From positions 230,151 to 294,150 of the forward strand of contig CANLEH010000006.1 in NCBI GenBank assembly GCA_947489665.1: a stretch of 64,000 nt of DNA. Reading direction: 5' to 3'. Within the stretch, counting starts at the first letter, position 1, and every line of letters begins with the position of its first letter. The stretch comes from an uncultured Roseicyclus sp. (GTDB lineage Bacteria > Pseudomonadota > Alphaproteobacteria > Rhodobacterales > Rhodobacteraceae). Below the pieces are notes generated by a model, which ran no database searches, was not told the DNA's origin, and was given only the letters and a program-made list of their open reading frames with translations. A program made the translations under genes and the position numbers. Positions 1-8,423 of this stretch are shown here, piece by piece.

Positions 1-288
1 CCCGGGACAGGCTGGCGCGGGTTCACCATCACGCGGCCCGATTTCCGCTTTTTCTATCAAGGCGTGTCGCAGACCGGACAGATCACGTTCCAGCTGACTT
101 CAAACGCGGTGGACACGGTGTTGCTGATCAACACGCCGGACGGGCAGTGGTTCTTCAATGATGACAGCAATGGCACATTCAATTCGACCCTGACCTTCTC
201 CCCTGTTTTGCAGGGCCAGTACGACATCTGGGCGGGCGCCTATAACCGGTCGTCCAACAATCCGGCGCAATTGTGGGTCTACGAATAG
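1..288 (+). CDS. C-terminal fragment of a secreted beta-rich protein
   Basis: The window opens inside a gene; about 95 codons remain before the TAG at 286-288. The visible part is rich in Thr, Asn, Phe and Trp with alternating hydrophobic residues (for example INTPDGQWFFNDD, then YDIWAGAYN near the end). This resembles the small beta-sandwich domain of the pre-peptidase C-terminal type that often closes secreted alphaproteobacterial proteins. No catalytic residue is in view, so no function can be given. Only 70 bases separate it from the next gene, too few to hide another one. Confidence 0.6.
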   Translation, partial: PGTGWRGFTITRPDFRFFYQGVSQTGQITFQLTSNAVDTVLLINTPDGQWFFNDDSNGTFNSTLTFSPVLQGQYDIWAGAYNRSSNNPAQLWVYE

Positions 289-358
289 GCGCACCTCCCA
301 GTGCTTTGAGCGCCCTCAGCCTTGACGATCAGGCTGGGGGTGGTCTCTGCTCCTCGTC

Positions 359-1618
359 ATGGAACATGCCCCGCTTGAGCTGCCGGACGACCCGCAGCTG
401 ACCACCAACATCACCCATTTTGCGCGCGCGCTGCGTGTGGCGGGCCTGCCCGCCGGCCCCGGCCGGGTGGCGGATGCGATCAGGGCGGTGGCGGCGGCCG
501 GGTTCAGCGAGCGGGCGGACTTTTACTATACCTTGCGGTCTTGCTTTACGGCGCGGCCCGAGCACAGGGCGGTGTTTGACCAGGTCTTTCGCCTTTACTG
601 GCGCGACCCGCGTTACCTCGAACACATGATGTCGATGCTGACGCCTGCGGTGCGGGGCGTGGCGGAGGATCGCACGGCAAAGTCGGCCGAGAAGCGCGCG
701 GCGGAGGCGCTGTTGCACGGCGTTGACCGCGACGCGCCAGAGATGGGCGATGGCGAGGCGGGGGGCACCGAGATCGACGTGGATGCCACGCTGACGATGA
801 GCCGGGAAGAGCGGCTGAAGACGCTCGATTTCGAACAGATGGGCGTGGCCGAGATGGCAGAGGCCAAACGGATCATCGCGCAGATGACGTTGGCGGTGCC
901 GCCCTTGCTGTCGCGTCGGACGGCGGCGGCGGCGCAGGGGGCGCGGCCCGATTGGCGACGCACGATGCGGGGCGCGATGGCGCGTGGCGGGGACGTGGTG
1001 GATTTTGCACGGAAGGATCGGCGCACGCGGTGGCCGTCGCTGGTGGCCTTGTGCGACATCTCAGGCTCGATGAGCAGCTATTCGCGGGCGGTGCTGCATT
1101 TTCTGCACGCCGTCTCAAACACCAAAGGGGCTGGGTGGGCCGAGGTGCATGCCTTCACCTTTGGCACGCGGCTGACGAACATCACACGCCATATGGGTGC
1201 GCGCGACGTGGATGCGGCGCTGGCGGCGGCGGGCGCCGAGGCGCAGGATTGGGAGGGGGGCACTCGGATCGGGGCCTGCCTTGAGGCGTTCAACCGCGAT
1301 TGGTCGCGGCGCGTTTTGGGGCGGGGCGCCGTTGTGCTGCTGATCACCGACGGGCTGGACCGGGACGAGCCGGAGCGTCTGGAGGCGGCGATGGAGCGAT
1401 TGGCGCTGTCCTCGCGCCGGGTGATCTGGGTGAACCCGCTCTTGCGCTGGGACGGGTTTGCGCCAAAGGCCGCGGGCATACGGGCCATGCTGCCGCATGT
1501 GTCGAGTTTCCGGGCCGGGCATAACATTGCGGCGCTGGCCGGACTGGCTGAGGCAGTGGCGCGGCCCGATGATCCGGGCGAAAAGGCGCGCCTGATGGCG
1601 GCGTTGCGCGCGGTCTAG
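359..1618 (+). CDS. coxE: VWA domain protein, CoxE family
   Basis: This 419-residue protein has the CoxE layout: an alpha-helical N-terminal half, then a von Willebrand A domain. The metal-ion-dependent adhesion site is intact, with D233, S235 and S237 in CDISGSMSS, followed by a GGTRIG threonine motif and an LLITDG aspartate motif. In CO-dehydrogenase-type clusters CoxE works with the MoxR-type AAA+ ATPase CoxD to finish the molybdenum-copper or molybdenum site; that role is inferred here from family and from xdhC and coxSLM nearby. No coxD lies in the window. The start at 359 has no strong ribosome site. The gene ends before an intergenic repeat, so it may not be co-transcribed tightly with xdhC. 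Confidence 0.85.
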   Translation: MEHAPLELPDDPQLTTNITHFARALRVAGLPAGPGRVADAIRAVAAAGFSERADFYYTLRSCFTARPEHRAVFDQVFRLYWRDPRYLEHMMSMLTPAVRGVAEDRTAKSAEKRAAEALLHGVDRDAPEMGDGEAGGTEIDVDATLTMSREERLKTLDFEQMGVAEMAEAKRIIAQMTLAVPPLLSRRTAAAAQGARPDWRRTMRGAMARGGDVVDFARKDRRTRWPSLVALCDISGSMSSYSRAVLHFLHAVSNTKGAGWAEVHAFTFGTRLTNITRHMGARDVDAALAAAGAEAQDWEGGTRIGACLEAFNRDWSRRVLGRGAVVLLITDGLDRDEPERLEAAMERLALSSRRVIWVNPLLRWDGFAPKAAGIRAMLPHVSSFRAGHNIAALAGLAEAVARPDDPGEKARLMAALRAV

Positions 1619-1630
1619 GGCTTTTCGCAA

Positions 1631-1783
1631 AAGGCGCGGCTGCGCCGCATTCGTTTGTTTTTGCGTTGGCACGCAGCTTTCGCGGCTGTGCCGCGATTGG
1701 AGGCGCTGCCTGTCGTCCATTGGGCTTGAACCAATGGCGCACCAAAGGACGACCCTCCGAGGTATTTTGAACCAGTGGAAGAG
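1631..1783 (+). repeat. Rhodobacteraceae-type intergenic repeat, copy A
   Basis: The 218-base gap after coxE holds no gene but a mosaic of short GC-rich palindromes (GCGGCTGCGCCGC, CGCGGCTGTGCCGCG). It ends in CCGAGGTATTTTGAACCAGTGG at 1757-1778. The first 64 bases align closely with the block at 22667-22731, and the tail matches the tails at 22755-22780 and 59228-59254. It is a dispersed non-coding element. Confidence 0.7.
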
Positions 1784-1836
1784 CAGGTTGCGCTACAGGT
1801 GGTGGGCGTTAGGGTCTGGATCAGGGAGGCTGTGCG

Positions 1837-2796
1837 ATGGATGATCTGGAGCGGATGCCTGAACTGGCGCTGGACTGGCATCGCGCGGGGCGTGGGGCCG
1901 TGTTGGCCACAGTGGTAGAGACCTGGGGGTCCGCGCCGCGTGGCGTCGGCGCGCAGCTTGTCGTGTCGGGCGCGGGGGAGATGGAAGGCTCCGTCTCGGG
2001 CGGCTGTGTTGAGGGCGCGGTTGTGGTCGAGGCCATGGATATGGTCGGCGGAACCGAGGGCAAGATGCTGGAATTCGGTGTCTCGGACGATGAGGCCTTT
2101 GCGGTTGGCTTGGCCTGTGGTGGGCGCATCAAGGTCTGGGTGGAGCCGGTGGCGGCGATTGGCGAGGCCTTGTTGGCGGAGTTGGTGGACGCGCGCGCGG
2201 CGCGTCAGGCCATGGCTTATGAGGTGAATGTCATCTCCGGCGCGCGTCGCCTTGTTGGTGCGGAAGCCTGGCCGGATCGGTTCCGGGCTGACAAGTCGGG
2301 CATGGAGGGCGATGTGTTCGTGCACGTCCACAACCCGCCACTGCGCATGATCGTGGTGGGGGCCGTGCACATCGCGCAGGCGCTTTTGCCGATGGCGCGG
2401 ATCGCGGGATATGATCCGGTCTTGGTGGACCCACGCCCGGCCTTTGGCGCCGAGGCGCGCTTTCCGGGCGAACGGATTGTGGAGGATTGGCCCGATGAGG
2501 CTTTGGAGGCCATCGGGTTAGATGCGCGAACCTGCGTGGTGACGTTGACCCATGATCCCAAGCTGGATGATCCGGCGATCTTCCGCGCGGTGCGCTCGGA
2601 TGTGTTTTACCTTGGCTGTCTGGGCTCGACCCGTACCCATGCCAAGCGGGTCGCGCGACTGGAGGCGGCGGGTTTTTCCGAGGAAGAGATCGCGCGGATC
2701 CATGCGCCGGTTGGTCTGGATATCGGGGCGCAGGGGCCCGGCGAGATTGCGATTTCCGTCATGGCCGAGATCACGCAGAGGTTGCGGCGGCCATGA
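1837..2796 (+). CDS. XdhC/CoxI family molybdoenzyme maturation protein
   Basis: This 319-residue protein matches the XdhC family, which binds molybdenum cofactor, promotes its sulfuration or insertion, and delivers it to xanthine-dehydrogenase-type hydroxylases. The N-terminal XdhC domain carries GSVSGGCVEG at residues 51-60 with the conserved Cys57. The C-terminal half is a Rossmann-like domain starting at MIVVGAVHIAQ, and the LGCLGS and GLDIGAQGPGEIA motifs near the end are typical. A good ribosome site (AGGGAGG) precedes the ATG at 1837. The stop overlaps the next gene by four bases (ATGA), so the two are translationally coupled. The client is most likely the CoxL enzyme encoded at 6045-8411. 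Confidence 0.9.
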   Translation: MDDLERMPELALDWHRAGRGAVLATVVETWGSAPRGVGAQLVVSGAGEMEGSVSGGCVEGAVVVEAMDMVGGTEGKMLEFGVSDDEAFAVGLACGGRIKVWVEPVAAIGEALLAELVDARAARQAMAYEVNVISGARRLVGAEAWPDRFRADKSGMEGDVFVHVHNPPLRMIVVGAVHIAQALLPMARIAGYDPVLVDPRPAFGAEARFPGERIVEDWPDEALEAIGLDARTCVVTLTHDPKLDDPAIFRAVRSDVFYLGCLGSTRTHAKRVARLEAAGFSEEEIARIHAPVGLDIGAQGPGEIAISVMAEITQRLRRP

Positions 2797-3785
2797 AATT
2801 CGGCCCCGTTCCGGTGGACAAGGCTGAAGGGACCATTCTGGCCCATTCCATCGCTTTGGAGCATGCGCAGCCCTTGGATTTTTCCAAGGGGGTGCGTCTA
2901 GGCGCGGCGCACGTCTCGGCCTTGCAGGAAGCGGGTTGGGCCGAAGTGGTCGTTGCGCAGCTGGGGCCGGAGGATCTGCATGAGGATGATGCGGCATCGC
3001 GCATTGCGACGGCCCTGTGCGGTGCGGGTCTATCGGTTGATGCGGCATCCACGGGGCGGGTGAATTTGCGGGCGGCGAGCAGCGGGATCGTGGCGGTCAA
3101 TGCCGGTGCCATCAACGCGATCAACCGCATCAATCCGGCGATCACGGTGGCCACTGTGCCGCAATGGGCGCGGCTTGGACCGCGTGGGTTGGCGGTGACC
3201 GTGAAGATCATTCCCTTTGCAGCACCCGCGCGGGACGTGGAGGCGGCCTGTGTGATGGCCGCCGGTGCCGTCCGATTGCTTGATGGGCAAATCGCGTCCG
3301 CCAGTCTGATCGAGACGCGGGTTGGCGCGGGGGCGCCGCCCGACAAGGGCCGGCGGTCGGTCAAAGGGCGTCTGGACCGGTTCTCGGTCCGGTTGAGCGA
3401 GCGGGTGGTTGTGCACCATCACACGCCCGATATTGCGCAGGCCCTGGCCGATGCGCCGGGGGAATTGCTGCTGATCCTGACAGGATCGGCCACATCGGAT
3501 CGTGAAGATGTTGCCCCGGCTGCCGTGCGGGCCGCCGGGGGTGAGGTTCTGCACTATGGAATGCCGGTGGATCCGGGGAATCTTCTGTTTCTGGGCCGCC
3601 TTGGCGCGCGGCCTATCATCGGATTGCCGGGTTGCGCCCGGTCGCCCGCCTTGAACGGCGCGGATTGGGTGATGGAGCGGGTGATCTGTGGCGTTCCGCT
3701 AGACCAGATCGACATTCCCGGCATGGGCGTTGGCGGGTTGCTGAAAGAAATCCCATCCCGGCCAAGGCCCCGCGAAGGCCGATAG
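2793..3785 (+). CDS. molybdopterin-binding (MoeA/MoCF-like) protein
   Basis: This 330-residue protein has the molybdopterin-binding fold of the MoaB/MoeA family, with the phosphate-binding stretch LTGSATSDREDV followed by a GMPVDPGN turn and a GLPGCARSPALNG motif. Homologues in cox and xdh clusters are thought to handle the cofactor before insertion, and many are fused to a MobA-like nucleotidyltransferase. That domain is absent here, so this is the stand-alone version and any cytidylyltransferase step must come from elsewhere. The start overlaps the xdhC stop (ATGA). The substrate is inferred from context only. Confidence 0.8.
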   Translation: MKFGPVPVDKAEGTILAHSIALEHAQPLDFSKGVRLGAAHVSALQEAGWAEVVVAQLGPEDLHEDDAASRIATALCGAGLSVDAASTGRVNLRAASSGIVAVNAGAINAINRINPAITVATVPQWARLGPRGLAVTVKIIPFAAPARDVEAACVMAAGAVRLLDGQIASASLIETRVGAGAPPDKGRRSVKGRLDRFSVRLSERVVVHHHTPDIAQALADAPGELLLILTGSATSDREDVAPAAVRAAGGEVLHYGMPVDPGNLLFLGRLGARPIIGLPGCARSPALNGADWVMERVICGVPLDQIDIPGMGVGGLLKEIPSRPRPREGR

Positions 3786-3806
3786 CGGCCTTCGCTTGCG
3801 ACGGGC

Positions 3807-4490
3807 CTAATATGCGTCGTGGCGTTTAAGCCAGGCCATCCCGCGCCCGGCTTCATCGCGACCCTTGGGCAGCAGATCCATCAGGCCATAGGCTGCGTTG
3901 AACTGTTCAAGTCCCCGCGCAAATGTCTGATAGGTCAGGAAAATATCTTCACCCTCTTTGGCGAACACACTCAGGCCTGGGGCCTCGTTCACGGGAAAGC
4001 CCGACGTGCCGAAGTTGTAGGGCTTTGCACCATTGGCACGGTCAGCGTCAGTGAAGCGCACCCCCATATCGCGCCCGAACGTCCCATCCTTTTCGGACAG
4101 CCAGGGAATGGTCCAACCCATGCGGGATTGGAAGGCCGTGATCTGCTCGGTCGTTGCCAGTGAGGTGAACACGAGATTTGCATCGCGTGCGGCCAGATGT
4201 GGTCTGAGCCCTTGCAGGTTGTCGGCCCAGAACGAGCAGGAGGTGCAGCCTGCCTCCCATTCCGGGGGGAACATGAAGTGATAGACCAACAGCTGGCTAT
4301 GGGGACCGAACAGGTCAGCCAAGACGTAATGACGATCCTCGGCCGCGAACCGGTAGGTCTTTGTCACGGCAAGCCGGGGCAGGGCGCGGCGCGCTGCGGC
4401 AAGGTCATCACCGGCGCGTTTATGCGCTTTTTCGGCAGCCAGAAGATCCTGCCGGGCGGCCAGCCAGGCGGCGTTTTCCATAACGGTCAT
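3807..4490 (-). CDS. DUF899 family thioredoxin-like protein
   Basis: This 227-residue protein shows the DUF899 signature: a long N-terminal helix rich in Lys and Glu, then YRFAAEDRHY, LLVYHFMF, the CTSCSFWADN segment, and a C-terminal YQTFARGLE. The fold is thioredoxin-like and the two cysteines in CTSC sit where a redox motif would be. Biochemical function is unknown for the family. The start chosen is the ATG at 4490, which overlaps the stop of the SRPBCC gene as ATGA; a longer reading is possible but lacks support. It forms the last gene of the ArsR-SRPBCC-DUF899 operon, a recurring trio. Confidence 0.85.
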   Translation of the reverse strand: MTVMENAAWLAARQDLLAAEKAHKRAGDDLAAARRALPRLAVTKTYRFAAEDRHYVLADLFGPHSQLLVYHFMFPPEWEAGCTSCSFWADNLQGLRPHLAARDANLVFTSLATTEQITAFQSRMGWTIPWLSEKDGTFGRDMGVRFTDADRANGAKPYNFGTSGFPVNEAPGLSVFAKEGEDIFLTYQTFARGLEQFNAAYGLMDLLPKGRDEAGRGMAWLKRHDAY

Positions 4491-4924
4491 GCGAAGGCCT
4501 CCGCCAATGCGGCCAGGATCGCGCCCCATCCTGCTTCGTGGTCATTTCTGCTGTCTTCGCTGGGGAAGCGGATGTGGTGCAGGCGGATTTCGGTGCCGCC
4601 TTCGACCGCTTTGAAATCCAGCGTGACGGTCGAATCCTCGTCGCTGGTGAACGGGCTGTTCCAGGTGAAAACGATGCGGTCCGGGCGGTCGAGCGTCTGA
4701 TAGATGCCCCAATGGGGAATATCCTGATCCGGTGTTTGCATGACGATATCGAAGCGGCCCCCGACGCGGGGATCGTTTTCGGCTTTCGCGATGGTCACAG
4801 AGGCACCGGGCCGCATGAAGCGCGCGAGCATCTCGGCATCAAGCCAGGCATCGTAGAGCACCTCGGGCGGGGCCGCGATGGTGCGGGTGCAGGTCAGTTC
4901 GAGGTCTTGGGTCGAAAGGGTCAT
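4487..4924 (-). CDS. SRPBCC/AHSA1 family protein
   Basis: This 145-residue protein belongs to the START-like SRPBCC superfamily in its AHSA1 branch. It has an N-terminal beta strand leading to RTIAAPPEVLYDAWLD, a central GGRFDIVM stretch, FTWNSPF, and a C-terminal long helix around HEAGWGAIL. Such proteins form a helix-grip pocket for small hydrophobic ligands. The ATG at 4924 overlaps the ArsR stop (ATGA), with AAAGGAG just upstream inside arsR as ribosome site. Its tie to an ArsR regulator suggests that it binds or processes whatever signal the regulator senses; the ligand is not known. Confidence 0.88.
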   Translation of the reverse strand: MTLSTQDLELTCTRTIAAPPEVLYDAWLDAEMLARFMRPGASVTIAKAENDPRVGGRFDIVMQTPDQDIPHWGIYQTLDRPDRIVFTWNSPFTSDEDSTVTLDFKAVEGGTEIRLHHIRFPSEDSRNDHEAGWGAILAALAEAFA

Positions 4925-5262
4925 TTGGCAGCTCCTTTGGTGATGATCTGGTCGAGCGCATCCAGCCGTTGATCCCAGATCCCGCGCAGCTCGGCGAACC
5001 ATTGGTCCACCTGGGCCAGCACATCGGGTTGCAACGCGATGTAGTGCTCACGCCATTCCGTCCGGCGCGTCACGAGGCCTGCGCCTTCCAGCACTTTGAT
5101 GTGCTTGGAGACCGCATTGAGGCTCATATCGAAATGCCCGCGAATAACACCGATCCTTAGGGGGCCCTGCTGCGCAAGAAGCGTGAGAATGGCCCGCCGG
5201 GTGGGATCGCCGGCAGCTTTCAGGATCAAGGTCAGAGGATCGTCGGAAGTTCGTTCAACCAT
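4921..5262 (-). CDS. ArsR family transcriptional regulator
   Basis: This 113-residue winged-helix repressor opens with LKAAGDPTRRAILTLLA and has its recognition helix at about residues 46-67 (MSLNAVSKHIKVLEGAGLV), then a wing containing RTEWREHY. The cysteine pairs that bind metals in arsenic or zinc sensors are absent, so it is more likely a non-metal sensor of the kind coupled to SRPBCC genes. It is first in a three-gene operon whose members overlap by four bases each. Two near-identical 18-base direct repeats cover its start codon and upstream region, fitting autoregulation. Confidence 0.9.
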   Translation of the reverse strand: MVERTSDDPLTLILKAAGDPTRRAILTLLAQQGPLRIGVIRGHFDMSLNAVSKHIKVLEGAGLVTRRTEWREHYIALQPDVLAQVDQWFAELRGIWDQRLDALDQIITKGAAK

Positions 5263-5311
5263 ATGGGTGAATTAGTGAACTATTCTGCATCAGTCAACCA
5301 TATTGGGGAAT
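5255..5311. promoter_or_regulatory. paired 18-base direct repeat, likely ArsR operator
   Basis: TCAACCATATGGGTGAAT at 5255-5272 and TCAACCATATTGGGGAAT at 5294-5311 match at 16 of 18 positions and start 39 bases apart. The first copy contains a nearly perfect inverted repeat centred on CATATG and covers the arsR start codon. The position suits an autoregulatory operator. The same element faces the coxS promoter region on the other side. Confidence 0.5.
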
Positions 5312-5336
5312 GATGCCGCAGGTGCACATGCCAAAA

Positions 5337-5366
5337 TTCCGGCAAACGCCTGAAAATGAGCCGGAA
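5337..5366. promoter_or_regulatory. inverted repeat upstream of coxS
   Basis: TTCCGGC at 5337-5343 and GCCGGAA at 5360-5366 form a perfect 7-base inverted repeat with a 16-base spacer, 62 bases ahead of the coxS start. It could be an operator for the cox operon; there is no direct evidence of a binding protein. Confidence 0.25.
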
Positions 5367-5428
5367 ATTCCTGTTTGTGAATCCCCGCATCCGTGCTTGG
5401 ATGGAGGCAATAACCAAGGGAGGATTGA

Positions 5429-5914
5429 ATGACCCAGGTGTCGATGACCGTAAACGGCCGCGCCGTTTCGGGGGATGTTGAAGGGCGTACGTTACTTAGT
5501 GAATTTCTGCGCGAAGGTCAGCGATTGACCGGAACGCATGTGGGCTGTGACACCAGCCAATGCGGGGCCTGCGTGGTCCATGTGAACGGCGAGGCGGTGA
5601 AAAGTTGCACCACGCTGGCGCTGGATGTGGAAGGCGCCGAAGTCAAAACCATCGAAGGCATGGCCAATGCCGACGGCTCGCTGGGCGTTATCCAGCAGGC
5701 GTTCCAGGATCATCACGGGCTTCAGTGTGGGTTCTGCACGCCGGGCATGGTCATGAGTGCAGCGGCTTTGTTGAAGGACAATCCGAAGCCGACCGAGGCC
5801 GAGGTGCGCGAATACCTTGAGGGCAATATCTGCCGGTGCACGGGCTACCACAATATCGTCAAGGCGATCATGGCGGCCAGCGGGCAGGATGTGGCGGCGA
5901 TGGCCGCAGAATAA
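5429..5914 (+). CDS. coxS: CO-dehydrogenase-type small subunit, 2x[2Fe-2S]
   Basis: This 161-residue protein is the iron-sulfur subunit of a molybdenum hydroxylase. The N-terminal plant-type ferredoxin domain holds C40, C45, C48 and C60 ([10 protein letters not shown] then SC). The C-terminal helical domain holds C100, C103, C135 and C137 (QCGFCTPG and [12 protein letters not shown]). Together they bind two [2Fe-2S] clusters that pass electrons from the molybdenum site in CoxL to the FAD in CoxM. Length is normal. GGGAGG precedes the start. It heads the structural operon coxS-coxL-coxM, with a 130-base gap before coxL that contains a repeat. Confidence 0.95.
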   Translation: MTQVSMTVNGRAVSGDVEGRTLLSEFLREGQRLTGTHVGCDTSQCGACVVHVNGEAVKSCTTLALDVEGAEVKTIEGMANADGSLGVIQQAFQDHHGLQCGFCTPGMVMSAAALLKDNPKPTEAEVREYLEGNICRCTGYHNIVKAIMAASGQDVAAMAAE

Positions 5915-5946
5915 GCGATCGGTCCGCGGGGAGGCGGGCCGGGCAT

Positions 5947-5970
5947 TTGCATATTTGAAGAACAAAGATG
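5947..5970 (+). repeat. intergenic repeat, TTGCATATTT-type, inside the cox operon
   Basis: TTGCATATTTGAAGAACAAAGATG matches the element at 33417-33437 (TTGCATATTTTTGGAACAAAG). It lies in the 130-base gap between coxS and coxL, so it is probably transcribed with them. The rest of the gap shows no gene. Confidence 0.55.
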
Positions 5971-6044
5971 GGGCGGGAGGCTCTGTCGACCCGGACCAGC
6001 TCCCTATGGTGGTGAGCGGCGGGGGATAGAAAGGGAGGACGACC

Positions 6045-8411
6045 ATGCCGAAAGATTCAGGTATTGGCGCAAGTTCCAAGCGGCGGGAGGACGTTCGGTT
6101 TCTGACCGGGCAGGGCCGCTACACGGATGACATCAACCTTCACGGCCAGACTTACGTGCATTTCCTGCGCTCGGACGTGGCCCATGGGGTGCTGAAGAAT
6201 GTGGACACGAGTGCCGCGGCAGCGATGCCGGGCGTGGTGCGCATCTTCACTGGCGCCGACTTTGAGGGCGTAGGTGGTGTGCCCTGCGGCTGGCAGGTGA
6301 CCGACAAGCATGGCGAGCCGATGCAGGAACCGGCCCACCCGATCCTGGCCCAGGGCAAGGTGCGTTATGTGGGTGATGCGATTGCCGCCGTGGTGGCAGA
6401 GACGGCGGCGCAGGCGCGCAATGCGGCTGAGGCGATTGAGCTGGATATTGAAGAGCTTCCAGCCGTGGTGGATATGAAGGCAGCCGTTCAGGACGGCGCC
6501 ACCAAGGTGCATGACGATCTGACCTCGAACCTGTGCTACGACTGGGGCTTTGTTGAAGAAAACAAGCCTGCCGTGGATGCGGCGTTTGAGGCGGCGGCGC
6601 ATGTCACGACGCTGGAGCTCGTGAACAACCGTCTGTCGCCAAACCCGATGGAGCCGCGCGTAGCCGTGGGCGATTACGCCGCTGGTACGGACGAGTCGAC
6701 GCTCTACACCACGTCGCAGAACCCGCATGTGATCCGGCTTCTGATGGGCGCGTTTGTGTTGGGGATCCCTGAGCACAAGCTGCGCGTTGTGGCGCCGGAT
6801 GTGGGCGGTGGATTTGGCTCGAAGATCTTCCACTATGTAGAAGAGGCCTTCGTGACCTTTGCCGCCAAGCAAGTGAAGCGCCCGGTCAAATGGACATCGT
6901 CACGGAGTGAGGCGTTCATCACGGATGCCCATGGCCGCGACCATGTCACCAAGATTGAACTGGCGCTGGATGCGGACAACAACTTCACCGGCATCCGGAC
7001 GGAAACTTACGCGAATATGGGCGCCTACCTGTCCACGTTTGCACCGAGTATCCCGACCTGGCTGCATGGCACGCTGATGGCGGGCAACTACAAGACGCCG
7101 AACATCTACGTGAACGTGAAGGCTGTCTTCACCAATACCGTGCCTGTCGATGCGTATCGCGGGGCAGGCCGCCCCGAGGCGACGTTCCAGTTGGAGCGGG
7201 TGGTTGATAAAGCCGCGCGTGAGCTTGGCGTCGATCCGATTGAGTTGCGTCGCCAGAACTTCATCACCGAATTCCCCTATGCCACGCCCGTGGCGGTGGA
7301 ATATGACACCGGCGACTATGAAGGCACGATGTCGAAGCTTTTGGAGATGATCGACCGGGAAGGGTTCGAAGCCCGCCGCGCCGAAAGCGAAGCCAACGGC
7401 AAGCTGCGGGGCATGGGTGTGAACTGTTACATTGAGGCCTGCGGCATTGCGCCCTCGGCCTTGGTCGGCCAATTGGGCGCACGCGCGGGCCTGTATGAAT
7501 CGGCAACCGTGCGGGTGAACGCCACCGGTGGTCTGGTTGTGATGACCGGCTCGCATTCTCATGGGCAGGGGCACGAGACATCCTTTGCGCAAGTGGTTGC
7601 TGACATGATCGGCATTGATGAAGGCATGGTCGAGGTTGTCCATGGCGACACCGCTAACACGCCGATGGGGATGGGCACTTATGGCTCCCGCTCCATCGCA
7701 GTTGGTGGCTCGGCCATGGTGCGCGCGACCGAGAAGATCATCGCCAAGGCCAAGAAGATTGCGGCCCACCTGATGGAGGCTGCCGAGGGCGATATCGAGC
7801 TCAAGGACGGCGCGTTCAGCGTGGCGGGCACCGACAAGTCGGTGGCCTGGGGCGATGTGACCCTGGCCGCTTATGTGCCGCACAACTACCCGCTGGAAGA
7901 GATTGAGCCTGGGCTGGAGGAGACGGCGTTTTACGACCCAAACAACTTCACCTATCCCGCCGGGGCCTATGCCTGCGAGGTGGAGATCGATCCCGATACT
8001 GGCAAGGTCGAGATCTGTTCCTTCGCCGCGGCGGACGATTTCGGCAATGTGATCAACCCGATGATCGTTGAGGGCCAGGTCCATGGCGGGTTGGCCCAAG
8101 GCATTGGTCAGGCGCTGTTGGAAAATGTCTCCTACGACGAAAACGGCCAGCTTCTGAGCGCGTCTTACATGGATTACACCATGCCGCGCGCGGATGATGT
8201 GCCGATGTTCAAGGTGGATCATTCCAGCGCCACGCCCTGCACGCACAACCCGTTGGGTGTGAAGGGCTGCGGTGAGGCGGGGGCGATTGGATCGCCGCCA
8301 TCGGTTGTCAACGCGGTGGTGGATGCCCTGCAACGGGCCGGCCACACCAACGTTACCCATATCGACATGCCCCTGACGCCTGCGCGCGTTTGGGCGGCCA
8401 TGCAGAACTAA
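6045..8411 (+). CDS. coxL: form II CO-dehydrogenase-type large subunit (xanthine dehydrogenase superfamily)
   Basis: This 788-residue protein is the molybdenum-binding subunit of a xanthine-oxidase-family hydroxylase. The active-site loop reads AYRGAGR at residues 370-376, the mark of form II enzymes; form I CO dehydrogenases have AYXCSFR, with the Cys that carries copper. The catalytic Glu is kept (E744 in [10 protein letters not shown]), as are GGGFGSK and [12 protein letters not shown] oxidation by form II enzymes is doubtful, so the substrate may be another small carbonyl or heterocycle. A strong ribosome site (AAAGGGAGG) precedes the start. It should assemble with CoxS and CoxM. Confidence 0.93.
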   Translation: MPKDSGIGASSKRREDVRFLTGQGRYTDDINLHGQTYVHFLRSDVAHGVLKNVDTSAAAAMPGVVRIFTGADFEGVGGVPCGWQVTDKHGEPMQEPAHPILAQGKVRYVGDAIAAVVAETAAQARNAAEAIELDIEELPAVVDMKAAVQDGATKVHDDLTSNLCYDWGFVEENKPAVDAAFEAAAHVTTLELVNNRLSPNPMEPRVAVGDYAAGTDESTLYTTSQNPHVIRLLMGAFVLGIPEHKLRVVAPDVGGGFGSKIFHYVEEAFVTFAAKQVKRPVKWTSSRSEAFITDAHGRDHVTKIELALDADNNFTGIRTETYANMGAYLSTFAPSIPTWLHGTLMAGNYKTPNIYVNVKAVFTNTVPVDAYRGAGRPEATFQLERVVDKAARELGVDPIELRRQNFITEFPYATPVAVEYDTGDYEGTMSKLLEMIDREGFEARRAESEANGKLRGMGVNCYIEACGIAPSALVGQLGARAGLYESATVRVNATGGLVVMTGSHSHGQGHETSFAQVVADMIGIDEGMVEVVHGDTANTPMGMGTYGSRSIAVGGSAMVRATEKIIAKAKKIAAHLMEAAEGDIELKDGAFSVAGTDKSVAWGDVTLAAYVPHNYPLEEIEPGLEETAFYDPNNFTYPAGAYACEVEIDPDTGKVEICSFAAADDFGNVINPMIVEGQVHGGLAQGIGQALLENVSYDENGQLLSASYMDYTMPRADDVPMFKVDHSSATPCTHNPLGVKGCGEAGAIGSPPSVVNAVVDALQRAGHTNVTHIDMPLTPARVWAAMQN

Positions 8412-8423
8412 GGAGAACCCAAG

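Noticed and set aside
6900..8360. 486-codon minus-strand open frame
   Set aside because: Antisense to coxL with no recognisable domain; a His/Arg-rich shadow frame.
6045..8411. Form I, true CO dehydrogenase
   Set aside because: The loop is AYRGAGR, not AYXCSFR, so the copper-binding Cys is absent.
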